A program made the position numbers and the translations under genes. DNA of 64,000 nt, from the NCBI GenBank assembly GCA_041737175.1, contig JBGSSF010000034.1, forward strand, positions 353,618 to 417,617, given 5' to 3'. This DNA is from UBA5072 sp041737175 (lineage in GTDB: Bacteria > Bacteroidota > Bacteroidia > Bacteroidales > UBA10428). The notes beneath the pieces were generated by a model. The model ran no database searches. It saw only the letters and a program-made list of their open reading frames with translations, and was not told where the DNA came from. Shown here one piece after another: positions 9,032-17,312 of the stretch; within the stretch, counting starts at the first letter, position 1, and each line of letters starts with the position of its first letter.

Positions 9032-11128
9032 CTACATTAGCCATTTATCCAGCCATCCGAAAAATTCCCGTTGCCACAGTATGCTGTTCTGGGGTTTCAG
9101 AACCCAATGGCTTTCATCGGGATAAAAAAGCAGTTTGCTGGGGATGCCACGAAGCTGGGCTATATTGAATGCCTGGAGGCTTTCGGTGTAAGGAATCCGA
9201 AAATCGTTGGCTCCCGTAACCAGCATAATGGGTGTATCCCATTTATCAACATAGAGATGGGGTGAGAATTGCGTGTAGCTTTTGGGCTTGGGCTTATCCC
9301 AGTAATAACCTCCAAGGTCGTGATGCACAAAAAACATCTCTTCGGTGCCGGACGTCTGGCTTTCGAGGTTAAACATGCCGCAGTGGGCAATAAAAGCCTT
9401 GAAACGCTTTTCATGCATGCCGGCCAGGTATAATACGGAATAGCCGCCATAGCTGGCGCCTACGGCGCCCAGGCGATCGGAATCCACGTAAGGTTCTTTT
9501 TTCACGGCGTCAATGGCGCTCAGGTAGTCTTTAATGTTCTGTCCCCCATAATCACCGGATATCTGGGCATTCCATTCCTGTCCAAATGTGGGCAGTCCCC
9601 TGCGGTTCGGGGCCACCACAATGTAACCATTTGCTGCCATGAGCTGCAGGTTCCACCTGTAGGAGAAAAACTGTGAAACCGCGCTTTGCGGACCTCCCTG
9701 ACAATAAAGCAATGCCGGGTACTTTTTGGAGGCGTCAAAATCGGGAGGGAACAATACCCAAACCAGCATATCTTTACCATCGGTGGTTCTTACCCATTTT
9801 TCCTCCACTTTCCCCGATTTGATCACATCATATATGTTTTTATTGGTAAAAGTCAGCTGAGTTTCCGCACCGGTTTCAGGATCAATCCTGAAAATCTCAG
9901 TAGCCATCGAAAAGGTGGTTTTGGTGCCCGTCATCACCTTGCTTTTCATGGCAAAACTGGTATAGTCATGCTTGCCTTTTGTAACATGCCTGATTTCCCT
10001 GCTTTCGGGGAGGATTTCGTACACCTGGTAAGTGGCCTGGATCCCGCTGATGAAATAGATCTTTTTACTGTCATCACTCCAGGCGAAGTTACCAGCATTC
10101 TGATCCAGTTTTTGGGTGAGGTATGTTTTGGTCCGGTTGGTTAAATCATACAGGAAAAGCCTTTCTTTATCTGCTTCATAACCGGGAGTTTCCATGCTCA
10201 TAAAGGCAAGCTTATTGCCGTCGGGTGAAAACACCGGGTACCGGTCATATCCCATCATACCTTCGGTAATGTTCTCTGTGATTTTACCATCGATGTCATA
10301 GATGTAGATATCTGAATTGGTGCTTACTGCGAAATCTTTTCCTGTCAATTTCTTGCAGGAATAGGCTAATTTCACCCCGTCGGGGCTCCATGCAATATCG
10401 GCAGCATCAAAATAGGGCGGGAGAGGAGAATCATAGGGTTCTCTATCCAATATGTCGGTGCCCCCGCTGATTTTCCCCTGGTCATAATCAGCTATGAAAA
10501 TGTGACTGTAGGAATAATCCGACCAGGAATCCCAATGCCGGTACATCAGGTCATCAACTACCAATCCCTTTGCCAGTGGCAGGTCAGGATACCTGTCCTG
10601 TGTCGTGGAATCCGTTTTTACATCCTGCAGGTAAAAGAGTCGCTTGCCGGTGGGCGCAAATTCAAAACCATTAATATCCTTTTGATTTTCTGATACAATC
10701 ATTTTATCAGAGCCGTCAGCATTCATTCTCCAGATCCTCATCACATCCTTGTCCTTGCTCAGATAGGCAATGGTTCTGTCATCAATCCACCTGGGATTGC
10801 TGCATGAAGGCAGTCCCTCCGTGAGGTTGAACGGTTGTCCTCCTTCCGAAGATATGGTGAAGATCCAGGTATGCTTTTTATCCGTTTTGGCATCGTAACG
10901 GGTAACCAGGTACATTACCCGCTTTCCGTCAGGTGAAAGCTGCATATCAGCAACCCGGCCAAATTTCCACAACAGTTCCGGGGTCAACCTGGCGCCCTGG
11001 ATTTCCTGTTCCGTGATCTGATTCAGAAAATCTCCCTCTTCCGGCAGAATGACTTTATCTTCCTTGTTCTGGCAACCGTTAAATACCATCATCAACGCAA
11101 TTACTGTAAATAATAAAATTCTTTTCAT
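9032..11128 (-). CDS. S9 family serine peptidase (prolyl oligopeptidase / acylaminoacyl-peptidase type), lipoprotein
   Basis: 698 residues. The N-terminus is a lipoprotein signal with lipobox FNGC (Cys19), so the protein is membrane anchored outside the cytoplasm. Residues about 50-420 are a WD40-like beta-propeller (repeats of the SPDGKRVMYL type). The C-terminal alpha/beta-hydrolase domain has the catalytic triad: Ser559 in GASYGG, Asp642 in GANDFR and His674 in DESHW. The family cleaves short peptides, often dipeptides from the N-terminus or after proline. A minus-strand TATCTTTA at 11161-11154, one mismatch from TAnnTTTG, is the likely promoter. The gene is divergent from the sugar kinase gene. 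Confidence 0.95.
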   Translation of the reverse strand: MKRILLFTVIALMMVFNGCQNKEDKVILPEEGDFLNQITEQEIQGARLTPELLWKFGRVADMQLSPDGKRVMYLVTRYDAKTDKKHTWIFTISSEGGQPFNLTEGLPSCSNPRWIDDRTIAYLSKDKDVMRIWRMNADGSDKMIVSENQKDINGFEFAPTGKRLFYLQDVKTDSTTQDRYPDLPLAKGLVVDDLMYRHWDSWSDYSYSHIFIADYDQGKISGGTDILDREPYDSPLPPYFDAADIAWSPDGVKLAYSCKKLTGKDFAVSTNSDIYIYDIDGKITENITEGMMGYDRYPVFSPDGNKLAFMSMETPGYEADKERLFLYDLTNRTKTYLTQKLDQNAGNFAWSDDSKKIYFISGIQATYQVYEILPESREIRHVTKGKHDYTSFAMKSKVMTGTKTTFSMATEIFRIDPETGAETQLTFTNKNIYDVIKSGKVEEKWVRTTDGKDMLVWVLFPPDFDASKKYPALLYCQGGPQSAVSQFFSYRWNLQLMAANGYIVVAPNRRGLPTFGQEWNAQISGDYGGQNIKDYLSAIDAVKKEPYVDSDRLGAVGASYGGYSVLYLAGMHEKRFKAFIAHCGMFNLESQTSGTEEMFFVHHDLGGYYWDKPKPKSYTQFSPHLYVDKWDTPIMLVTGANDFRIPYTESLQAFNIAQLRGIPSKLLFYPDESHWVLKPQNSILWQREFFGWLDKWLM

Positions 11129-11153
11129 AGTCTTTACAATTCAAAACTTACCC

Positions 11154-11161
11154 TAAAGATA
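11154..11161 (-). promoter_or_regulatory. Putative -7 element for the S9 peptidase gene
   Basis: On the minus strand this reads TATCTTTA, one base from TAnnTTTG, 26 nt upstream of the peptidase start. It forms a divergent pair with the plus-strand element at 11241. Confidence 0.35.
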
Positions 11162-11173
11162 ATGGATATTTCT

Positions 11174-11228
11174 AACCGTTCCACCTTTCCACCATTCCAC
11201 TTTTCCACTGTTTCTCTATTCCACCTTT
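11174..11228. repeat. Octamer array between divergent promoters
   Basis: On the minus strand the sequence is a degenerate series of about seven units of the type AGTGGAAA, AGTGGAAT, GGTGGAAA, GGTGGAAC. It fills the gap between the two divergent -7 elements. Unlike most arrays in this window it is not at a gene 3' end. Confidence 0.65.
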
Positions 11229-11240
11229 ACGTCAATTCAT

Positions 11241-11248
11241 TATCTTTG
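11241..11248 (+). promoter_or_regulatory. -7 promoter element for the PfkB kinase-sulfatase pair
   Basis: TATCTTTG is a perfect match to TAnnTTTG, 30 nt before the ATG at 11279. It decides the start, because a longer in-frame reading from 11162 would begin upstream of this promoter. A -33 TTG is not obvious. Confidence 0.55.
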
Positions 11249-11278
11249 AGAACACATCAAACAATAAACGATTTTGAT

Positions 11279-12358
11279 ATGAAGATTGAACTCAGGAAAA
11301 ACTGTGCATATTCTTTGTTGGTACCCACCAGCATGGGAATCCGTCTTGCACCGCTCAACGGTCAGCCCATACACAGCAGTGAACTGTTTACCATGCAGGC
11401 AACAAGCGCTGAATCGAATGTAGTGAGCATTTCATCCTATCTCGGCCTTCCGGTAAAGTTACTGACCGCCTTTGTAAAGGACAGTCCGATATCACAATTC
11501 ATCAAGAACAACCTTGCAAGCCGGCATATAACCTATGAGGGTAAGGAAATTGCCCAGGGCGGCCCCTGGGGTTTCCGCCACCAGTTCAATATTGCGGACA
11601 GCGGCTATGGATCACGCGGACCGCGTGTAACGAATGACCGCGCCGGCGAGGTAGGCCGTACGCTTAGTGCAAAGGATTTTGACCTGGAAAAAATCTTTGT
11701 GAAAGAAGGAGTTCAGATCGTACACCTTTCAGGTTTAATTGGCGCACTTTCACCTGAAACCAGCGCTTTCTGCCTTGAACTGGCCAGGGCTGCCAAAAGA
11801 AATGGCACCCGCATTTCATTTGATCTCAATTATCGGGCATCATTCTGGAAAGGATGTGAAAAGGAACTACGAGCAATTTTTACCGAGATAGCCAGCGTAT
11901 CCGATATTCTTGTCGGCAATGAGGAGGATTTCCAGCTCTGTTTGGGTATCGAAGGCCCCGAGGCCGGAGGCAGGGACATTGCCGGGAAAATTCAGGGTTT
12001 CAAAGGAATGATCAGCAATGTGAAAAAAGCATTTCCAGGCACGTTGGTTTTCGCGACTACCTTAAGACAGGTAATCAGCACAAACAGCCACATATGGGGA
12101 GCTATCATGCTGGAAGGCGACAAGTGGCATGTTGTTGAGCCGCGTGAGATCACTGTACTCGACCGTATAGGAGGCGGCGATGGTTATGTGGGAGGCATGC
12201 TGTATGCCATATTAAAAGGCTGGGAACCTGAAAAATGGATCCAGTTCGGCTGGGCATGCGGCGCACTGGCCACGACATTCCTGACCGACTATGCCCAACC
12301 TGCTGATGAGGAACAGATCTGGAGTATCTGGGAAGGCAATGCGAGGGTTAAACGGTAA
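11279..12358 (+). CDS. PfkB-family sugar kinase, 2-keto-3-deoxygluconate kinase-like
   Basis: 359 residues from the ATG at 11279; an in-frame ATG at 11162 was rejected because it lies upstream of the perfect -7 promoter element and encodes only low-complexity repeat sequence. The ribokinase/PfkB fold shows the DLNYRASFWKG strand of KdgK-like kinases and the anion-hole/catalytic motif DRIGGGDGYVGG (usual DxxGAGD, with Gly for Ala). The family phosphorylates sugars with ATP in the cytoplasm; the KDG-kinase resemblance suggests use of uronate breakdown products. It overlaps the sulfatase gene by 20 bp, so both should be co-transcribed and probably serve catabolism of a sulfated, uronate-rich glycan. 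The exact sugar is uncertain. Confidence 0.88.
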   Translation: MKIELRKNCAYSLLVPTSMGIRLAPLNGQPIHSSELFTMQATSAESNVVSISSYLGLPVKLLTAFVKDSPISQFIKNNLASRHITYEGKEIAQGGPWGFRHQFNIADSGYGSRGPRVTNDRAGEVGRTLSAKDFDLEKIFVKEGVQIVHLSGLIGALSPETSAFCLELARAAKRNGTRISFDLNYRASFWKGCEKELRAIFTEIASVSDILVGNEEDFQLCLGIEGPEAGGRDIAGKIQGFKGMISNVKKAFPGTLVFATTLRQVISTNSHIWGAIMLEGDKWHVVEPREITVLDRIGGGDGYVGGMLYAILKGWEPEKWIQFGWACGALATTFLTDYAQPADEEQIWSIWEGNARVKR

Positions 12359-13910
12359 ATATCACCTGCTGACTTTAACCGGCATCATTTCTATGACTGC
12401 CGGTTGCGCCAAGGATGAAAAGCAACAAGCTGACCGTCCCAACATTGTTTTTATCATGAGCGATGATCATGCCTATCAGGCAATCAGCGCGTATGGCGGT
12501 CCGCTTGCAAAGCTTGCTCCAACACCTAATATCGACAGAATCGCCCGTGACGGAATGCGGTTTAACCGATGTCTGGTTACCAATTCCATATGCGGACCAT
12601 CAAGAGCTACCATTCTCACCGGCAAGTACAGTCACCTGAACGGCTTTGTTACCAATGAAAGGGAACCATTTAACGGGAATCAGCAAACTTTTCCCAAACT
12701 GTTGCAAAAAGCAGGATATCAAACGGCCATAATCGGCAAATGGCATCTGGAATCCAGGCCTACCGGATTTGATCACTGGGAAATACTTCCGGGACAGGGA
12801 AATTACTATAATCCTGATTTTATAAATGCCGAAGATACAACTCGGGAAATGGGTTATGTTACGGAAATCATTACCCGGAAAAGCCTTGCTTGGATTGCCG
12901 GGGCTATAAAGGGTCGAAAACCCTTTATGCTGATGATTCACCATAAAGCCCCTCACCGTTCCTGGGAACCGGGGCCAAACGAACTGGGCATGTATAGCGA
13001 TGTGATGTTCCCGGAACCTTCAACGCTGTTCGATGACTATGCCAACCGGGGTGTGGCTGAACATAGTCAGGATATGACCATTTCCAAAACCATGACGTTG
13101 GAAACGGACCTGAAATTAATAAAAGACAGTCCCCTGAAAAACCTTACGCCGGAACAATCCCTTGCCTGGAAAGCGGTTTATGATCCGATTATCAAGAAAT
13201 TCCTTGAATCAAAGCTTACAGGAGATGATTTAACCCGTTTCAAGTACCAGCGCTACCTGCAGGATTATCTCGCCTGTATTGCAGCAGTTGACAAAAGCGT
13301 GGGAGAAGTTCTGGATTATTTAAAGAATAATGGGCTGGATAAGAACACACTGGTAATCTATACCTCCGACCAGGGTTTTTACCTTGGAGAGCATGGCTGG
13401 TTTGATAAACGGTGGATGTTTGAACAATCACTGCGAACTCCATTGCTGGCCATGATGCCGGGCAGTATTAACCCCGGAAGCATCAACAATGATATGGTTT
13501 CCAACCTCGACTTTGCTGAAACCTTTTTGGATATTGGTGGCGCTGAAATTCCATCGGATATGCAAGGGATAAGCCTGTTGCCACTATTGGAAGGTAAGAG
13601 GCCCAGCGACTGGAGAACGGAACATTACTATCATTATTACGAGTACCCGGGTTGGCACAGCGTAAAACGGCATTATGGAATTACCACTGAAAGGTACAAG
13701 ATGATTCATTTTTACTATGATACGGATGAGTGGGAAATGTTTGATCTTGAAAAAGATCCTGATGAGATGATCAATGTATACAATGATCCTGCTTATGATG
13801 TGGTTAAAAGCAACCTGCACGGGCAGCTTGACCAGTTGAGAAAAAAATACCTGGACAGTGATTCATCCCGGCAGCAGTTTCTTCCAACTGTTGCTTCGGA
13901 TGTAGAATAG
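12339..13910 (+). CDS. Type I sulfatase lipoprotein, N-acetylglucosamine-6-sulfatase-like
   Basis: 523 residues from the ATG at 12339, chosen because it gives a lipoprotein signal with lipobox TAGC (Cys23); an upstream ATG at 12291 would add 16 polar residues. Metal-binding Asp42-Asp43 sit in FIMSDDHAY. The sulfatase signature is CGPSRATILTGKY: Cys85 would be converted to formylglycine, the catalytic residue. The C-terminal HYYHYYEYPGWH and YDLEKDPxE-like segment (FDLEKDPDEM) resemble the N-acetylglucosamine-6-sulfatase/heparan group (S1_11-like). The enzyme should remove sulfate esters from glycans at the cell surface or in the periplasm. No formylglycine-generating enzyme is seen in the window. 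The substrate assignment is an inference. Confidence 0.92.
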   Translation: MRGLNGKYHLLTLTGIISMTAGCAKDEKQQADRPNIVFIMSDDHAYQAISAYGGPLAKLAPTPNIDRIARDGMRFNRCLVTNSICGPSRATILTGKYSHLNGFVTNEREPFNGNQQTFPKLLQKAGYQTAIIGKWHLESRPTGFDHWEILPGQGNYYNPDFINAEDTTREMGYVTEIITRKSLAWIAGAIKGRKPFMLMIHHKAPHRSWEPGPNELGMYSDVMFPEPSTLFDDYANRGVAEHSQDMTISKTMTLETDLKLIKDSPLKNLTPEQSLAWKAVYDPIIKKFLESKLTGDDLTRFKYQRYLQDYLACIAAVDKSVGEVLDYLKNNGLDKNTLVIYTSDQGFYLGEHGWFDKRWMFEQSLRTPLLAMMPGSINPGSINNDMVSNLDFAETFLDIGGAEIPSDMQGISLLPLLEGKRPSDWRTEHYYHYYEYPGWHSVKRHYGITTERYKMIHFYYDTDEWEMFDLEKDPDEMINVYNDPAYDVVKSNLHGQLDQLRKKYLDSDSSRQQFLPTVASDVE

Positions 13911-13930
13911 GTGCCGTACCATGCGGGAAG

Positions 13931-15253
13931 TTAAAGTTCCTTCAAAACAGTATTCCTGTCTGAATTCCTGACATCCTCAGAAAATGATTCGACAATCTGG
14001 TTCAGTTTGATCAGTTCCCCGGTTTCTTTTTCAAATGTCAATTCTTGTCCCTGTTTATCAAGGGCATCAATTACGTAACTGATGGTGATCTTTGCCGGAT
14101 CAAGGGCAGGCTGATAGGCTACCTCCCGGACCTCGTGCGTGACAGTCTCAATAATTATCCGGGCATTCAACAACTCATACAAAAGATCACGTACAATTCT
14201 TATCGGGATCCCCAGCTGATTTGAGATTTCTGAGGCATTCAGGGGAGACTGTCCATCCGAGAAATTCCGGACAATTTTTTGCGCCACCAGCAATCCCAGG
14301 ACTCTGCGATGTTTCAGGCTTACTTTCACATCTTCGACTTCCTGCTCGTAGTGCGTCGCATTCTGATAGGCAAAGGAAATCTCACCTCCCAGCAATACAA
14401 TGAGCCAGCTGAACTCAAGCCACATCATGAACAGCGGAAGAGCGGCAAATGTGCCGTATACGGCACCATAACCCGATAACAGGGATTGGAAATTCACATA
14501 CCCCCACTGCAGGAGTTGAAACAAGGTCCCGGCTATGATTCCTCCAATCAGGGCCGGTACAAATCTCACCTTGGTATTGGGCACAACAATGTATATCAGC
14601 GTAAATACAAACCAGATGAGTGTATAGGATAGCAGGGAAAACAGAACTTTTAATACCGAATTAAGATAATGCAGGAAGGGAATCCCTTCAGATATGCCTT
14701 GCAGTTTGGATACGTTGAAACTGCTCGCTATTACAAGGAAAACAGGGGCAATCACCAGCAATGATATGTAATCGGTAAACTGACGCGCAAACATCCGCGA
14801 TTTTTTTATTTTCCAGATGTTATTAAAGGAGCTTTCAATATCACCCAGAACTTTCATGACCGACCAGAATAATACGATAAGTCCTACACCGGCAATATAC
14901 CCGGAATTGATGTTGCCAAGATACCTGTCAACAAATCCCAGCAAAACGTTCAATATCTCCTGCTGTCCCTGAAGACGCTCTTTCAATATCGTGGCAAGAC
15001 CCTCATCCAGCCCGAAACCCTGGGCAATCCCAAAAACCATGGCCAGAATGGGAACGATGGAAAGCATGGTATAAAATGACAGAGAGGAAGCCCGCAGCTG
15101 TATTTTGTCATTGTTGAATCCCTTTACTGCGATAAAGAGGATCCGGCCCTGCTTAACCGAGAAACTAAATACAGGATGTTTGCCTTTGGTGGATATTTTC
15201 CAGATATCCTTTTCGAAGAATTGCGTCAACTGCTGGATTATATTTTTTTTCAT
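13931..15253 (-). CDS. YihY/BrkB family inner-membrane protein with a C-terminal winged-helix-like domain
   Basis: 440 residues from the ATG at 15253, which has GGGGGA seven nt upstream; an in-frame ATG at 15292 lacks such a site. Residues about 30-300 hold six hydrophobic helices with the family's motifs (LRASSLSFYTMLSIVPILAM, and YGAVYGTFAALPLFMMWLEFSW). The family was once misnamed RNase BN; its role in the membrane is unsettled. The last 120 residues (from HRRVLGLLVAQKIVRNF, then ASEISNQLGIPIRIVRDLLYEL) look like a winged-helix segment related to Rrf2, which would lie in the cytoplasm. It is convergent with the sulfatase. Confidence 0.9.
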   Translation of the reverse strand: MKKNIIQQLTQFFEKDIWKISTKGKHPVFSFSVKQGRILFIAVKGFNNDKIQLRASSLSFYTMLSIVPILAMVFGIAQGFGLDEGLATILKERLQGQQEILNVLLGFVDRYLGNINSGYIAGVGLIVLFWSVMKVLGDIESSFNNIWKIKKSRMFARQFTDYISLLVIAPVFLVIASSFNVSKLQGISEGIPFLHYLNSVLKVLFSLLSYTLIWFVFTLIYIVVPNTKVRFVPALIGGIIAGTLFQLLQWGYVNFQSLLSGYGAVYGTFAALPLFMMWLEFSWLIVLLGGEISFAYQNATHYEQEVEDVKVSLKHRRVLGLLVAQKIVRNFSDGQSPLNASEISNQLGIPIRIVRDLLYELLNARIIIETVTHEVREVAYQPALDPAKITISYVIDALDKQGQELTFEKETGELIKLNQIVESFSEDVRNSDRNTVLKEL

Positions 15254-15320
15254 GGCGAGGTCCCCCGTATAAAAGTACGATTTTTTATACATTTACGCTG
15301 AAATGCCCAATAGGTTTTAA

Positions 15321-15704
15321 ATGTCCCCTCCCAATCTCGAAAATCGAAAACTACTTATCGTCGAAGATGATGACATGAGCTTCGTGTATCTGAACCATTT
15401 GTTATTGCTTACCGGAGGCATTATATTCAGAGAGAAAACGGGACTTGATGCCCTCGAATTGTACCGTAGAAATCCGGAATTTGATTTGATCCTTATGGAT
15501 CTTCAACTACCGGGAATGGATGGGAAACAGGTTACCCGGGAGATCAGAAATCAGGATTTGTATATTCCCATAATAGCCCAAACGGCCGATAAATCACCGC
15601 TTGAAAAGGAACTGGCATTGGAAGCAGGTTGTACTGAAGTGATCACAAAGCCGTATACGATGGAGGTATTGTTTGAGGTCATCGGGAGATATATCAAGGG
15701 TTAA
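15321..15704 (+). CDS. Single-domain response regulator (CheY-like receiver)
   Basis: 127 residues, all receiver domain. The acidic pocket is VEDDD, the phospho-acceptor Asp is in LILMDLQLPGMDG, the conserved Thr/Ser position is in AQTAD, and the Lys is in ITKPY. There is no output domain, so it either acts through a protein partner or is a phosphorelay intermediate. No cognate kinase adjoins; the nearest kinases in the window are the TPR histidine kinase at 38.1 kb and, without a kinase domain, the large sensor at 30.9 kb. It is divergent from the BrkB-like gene with only 67 bp between starts. Confidence 0.93.
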   Translation: MSPPNLENRKLLIVEDDDMSFVYLNHLLLLTGGIIFREKTGLDALELYRRNPEFDLILMDLQLPGMDGKQVTREIRNQDLYIPIIAQTADKSPLEKELALEAGCTEVITKPYTMEVLFEVIGRYIKG

Positions 15705-15708
15705 AAAT

Positions 15709-15772
15709 GTTGTAAGTTGTAAGTTGTATGTTCAACCTACAGCCTACAGCCTACAGCCTACAGCCTACAGCC
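15709..15772. repeat. Two heptamer arrays between convergent genes
   Basis: TGTAAGT-type heptamers (15709-15730) follow the receiver gene on the plus strand, and CCTACAG is repeated about five times at 15736-15772. Read on the minus strand the second array is (TAGGCTG)n and begins directly after the TAA of the PurF-like gene. The same heptamer occurs at the end of larB at 57 kb in the same orientation relative to the gene. Confidence 0.85.
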
Positions 15773-15774
15773 TA

Positions 15775-17181
15775 TTACGTATAACTCGACCCGTCCCAGC
15801 AATGCGTGCATAGTTTTTCCTTGGGAAGACCAATGGCATCTACCAGATCATCCAATTTTTGATACACCAGTGATGTAAGATTCAGGTTCTTCCGGATCTG
15901 TTCCACCATGGCGCAGTATTTTTCGTTGGTGATATCGGAATAGTCTTTCATATCGAACTCATCTTTTCCTTCGAGTTGCCTGACTGCCTTGTGAGTGGCC
16001 AGATCGAGATTTGATCTGGAACGGCTGAAATTCAGGAATTCACAGGGATAGGTGAGGGGGGGACAGGCAATACGCATGTGGATTTCCCGGATGCCTGCCG
16101 CATGCAAATCCCGAACATTATCCTTCAGCTGTGTTCCCCTTACGATTGAATCATCCAGAAACACGCCTCTCTTGTCTTTCACTACCGATTGATTTGTAAT
16201 CAGCTTCATGCGGGCAACCAGGTCGCGTGTCACCTGGTTCTGCGGCATGAAACTCCGTGGCCAGGTTGGGGTATATTTGGTATAGGGCCTTTTCAGGGGA
16301 ATATGTTTTGCATTGCTGTAACCAATAGCATGCCCTATCCCTGAATCGGGGATACCTGCAACAAAATCAGCCTCCACATTGTCACGTTTTGCCAGCGCGG
16401 CACCGCAGTTGTATCGTGTTTCATCCACATTGATATTTTCATAAAACGATGGAGGATACCCGTAATAAACCCAAAGAAATGAACAAACCTGCATCCTGTC
16501 GTTGGGCTTGCGTAACTGTTCATAGCCTTCCCTGGTCAGTTTCACTACCTCGCCGGGACCCAGGTATTTTTCTATTTCAAAGGAAAGATTTGGAAAGGAG
16601 CAGGTTTCAAAAGCCACAGCCAGACCATCTTCCCGTTTTCCAAGAATGACAGGAGTCCTCCCAAGTTTATCCCTTGCTGCAATAATATAATTCTCCGTTA
16701 GTAATATCAGTGAACAGGATCCCTTGATCCGTTGGTAAACATTTTCAATGCCGGACAGGAAATCATCACCTTCGGCGATAAGCTTGGCTATCAACTCGGT
16801 TGGATTTACCGAACCCTGACTGGTTTCGGCAAAGGTCTGATGCTTCTTTAAGAAATAGCTTTCGAGTTCAGCTACGTTGATAATCTTACTCACTGAGGCT
16901 ACGGCAAAACGTCCCAGGTGGGTGGTCACCTGAATGGGCTGCGCCTCGGTGTCGCTGATCACACCAATCCCGATACTCCCTGAAAAACCAGGCACATCGC
17001 TTTCAAATTTATTCCTGAAATAGCCGTCTTCCAGACTGTGAATCGCCCGCTGAAATCCCTTTTCTTCGGAATAGAATGCCATTCCTGCCCTTTTTGTGCC
17101 CAGGTGGGAATGATAATCTGTACCGTAAAATACATCATACACACAATCGCTCTTGGATACACAACCAAAAAAACCACTCAT
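15775..17181 (-). CDS. Amidophosphoribosyltransferase paralogue lacking the glutaminase cysteine
   Basis: 468 residues with the two PurF domains. The PRPP site is intact (VFLDDSIVRGT, about 340-350) and so are the GIPDSG segment and the four cysteines that match the 4Fe-4S ligands of the Bacillus enzyme (Cys233, Cys380, Cys458, Cys461 in CTHC). However, the N-terminus is MSGFFGCV: the residue that should be the catalytic Cys exposed after Met removal (MCGI in PurF) is Ser2. Glutamine-dependent activity is therefore doubtful; it may use free ammonia, or have another role. Similar MGGFFG/MSGFFG paralogues are known to me in Bacteroides, next to a normal purF elsewhere. The gene stands alone; the adjoining array begins at its stop codon. 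Confidence 0.9.
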   Translation of the reverse strand: MSGFFGCVSKSDCVYDVFYGTDYHSHLGTKRAGMAFYSEEKGFQRAIHSLEDGYFRNKFESDVPGFSGSIGIGVISDTEAQPIQVTTHLGRFAVASVSKIINVAELESYFLKKHQTFAETSQGSVNPTELIAKLIAEGDDFLSGIENVYQRIKGSCSLILLTENYIIAARDKLGRTPVILGKREDGLAVAFETCSFPNLSFEIEKYLGPGEVVKLTREGYEQLRKPNDRMQVCSFLWVYYGYPPSFYENINVDETRYNCGAALAKRDNVEADFVAGIPDSGIGHAIGYSNAKHIPLKRPYTKYTPTWPRSFMPQNQVTRDLVARMKLITNQSVVKDKRGVFLDDSIVRGTQLKDNVRDLHAAGIREIHMRIACPPLTYPCEFLNFSRSRSNLDLATHKAVRQLEGKDEFDMKDYSDITNEKYCAMVEQIRKNLNLTSLVYQKLDDLVDAIGLPKEKLCTHCWDGSSYT

Positions 17182-17244
17182 AGCCGCCAGGATTAGTTAA
17201 AATTCATGACCTAAAAATAAGAAACTAATCCATCGAAAATCCGG

Positions 17245-17279
17245 TTGTTGATAAATGATTTAGAAACTTAGTATCTTTG
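17245..17279 (+). promoter_or_regulatory. Bacteroidota-type promoter of the CE15-like esterase gene
   Basis: A -33 TTG (17248-17250, with another TTG just before it) and a -7 TATCTTTG (17272-17279) are separated by 21 nt, close to the consensus. An in-frame TTG at 17277 overlaps the -7 box, so translation should start at the ATG at 17313, 33 nt downstream. Confidence 0.7.
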
Positions 17280-17312
17280 AGAAAACAGCACTTTAATTAC
17301 AAACTGATAGCC

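Noticed and set aside
11162..11278. Longer start of the PfkB kinase
   Set aside because: It lies upstream of the perfect -7 promoter box and encodes repeat sequence only.
15709..15772. CRISPR array
   Set aside because: The units are 7 bp and contiguous, without spacers; the same holds for all other arrays in the window.
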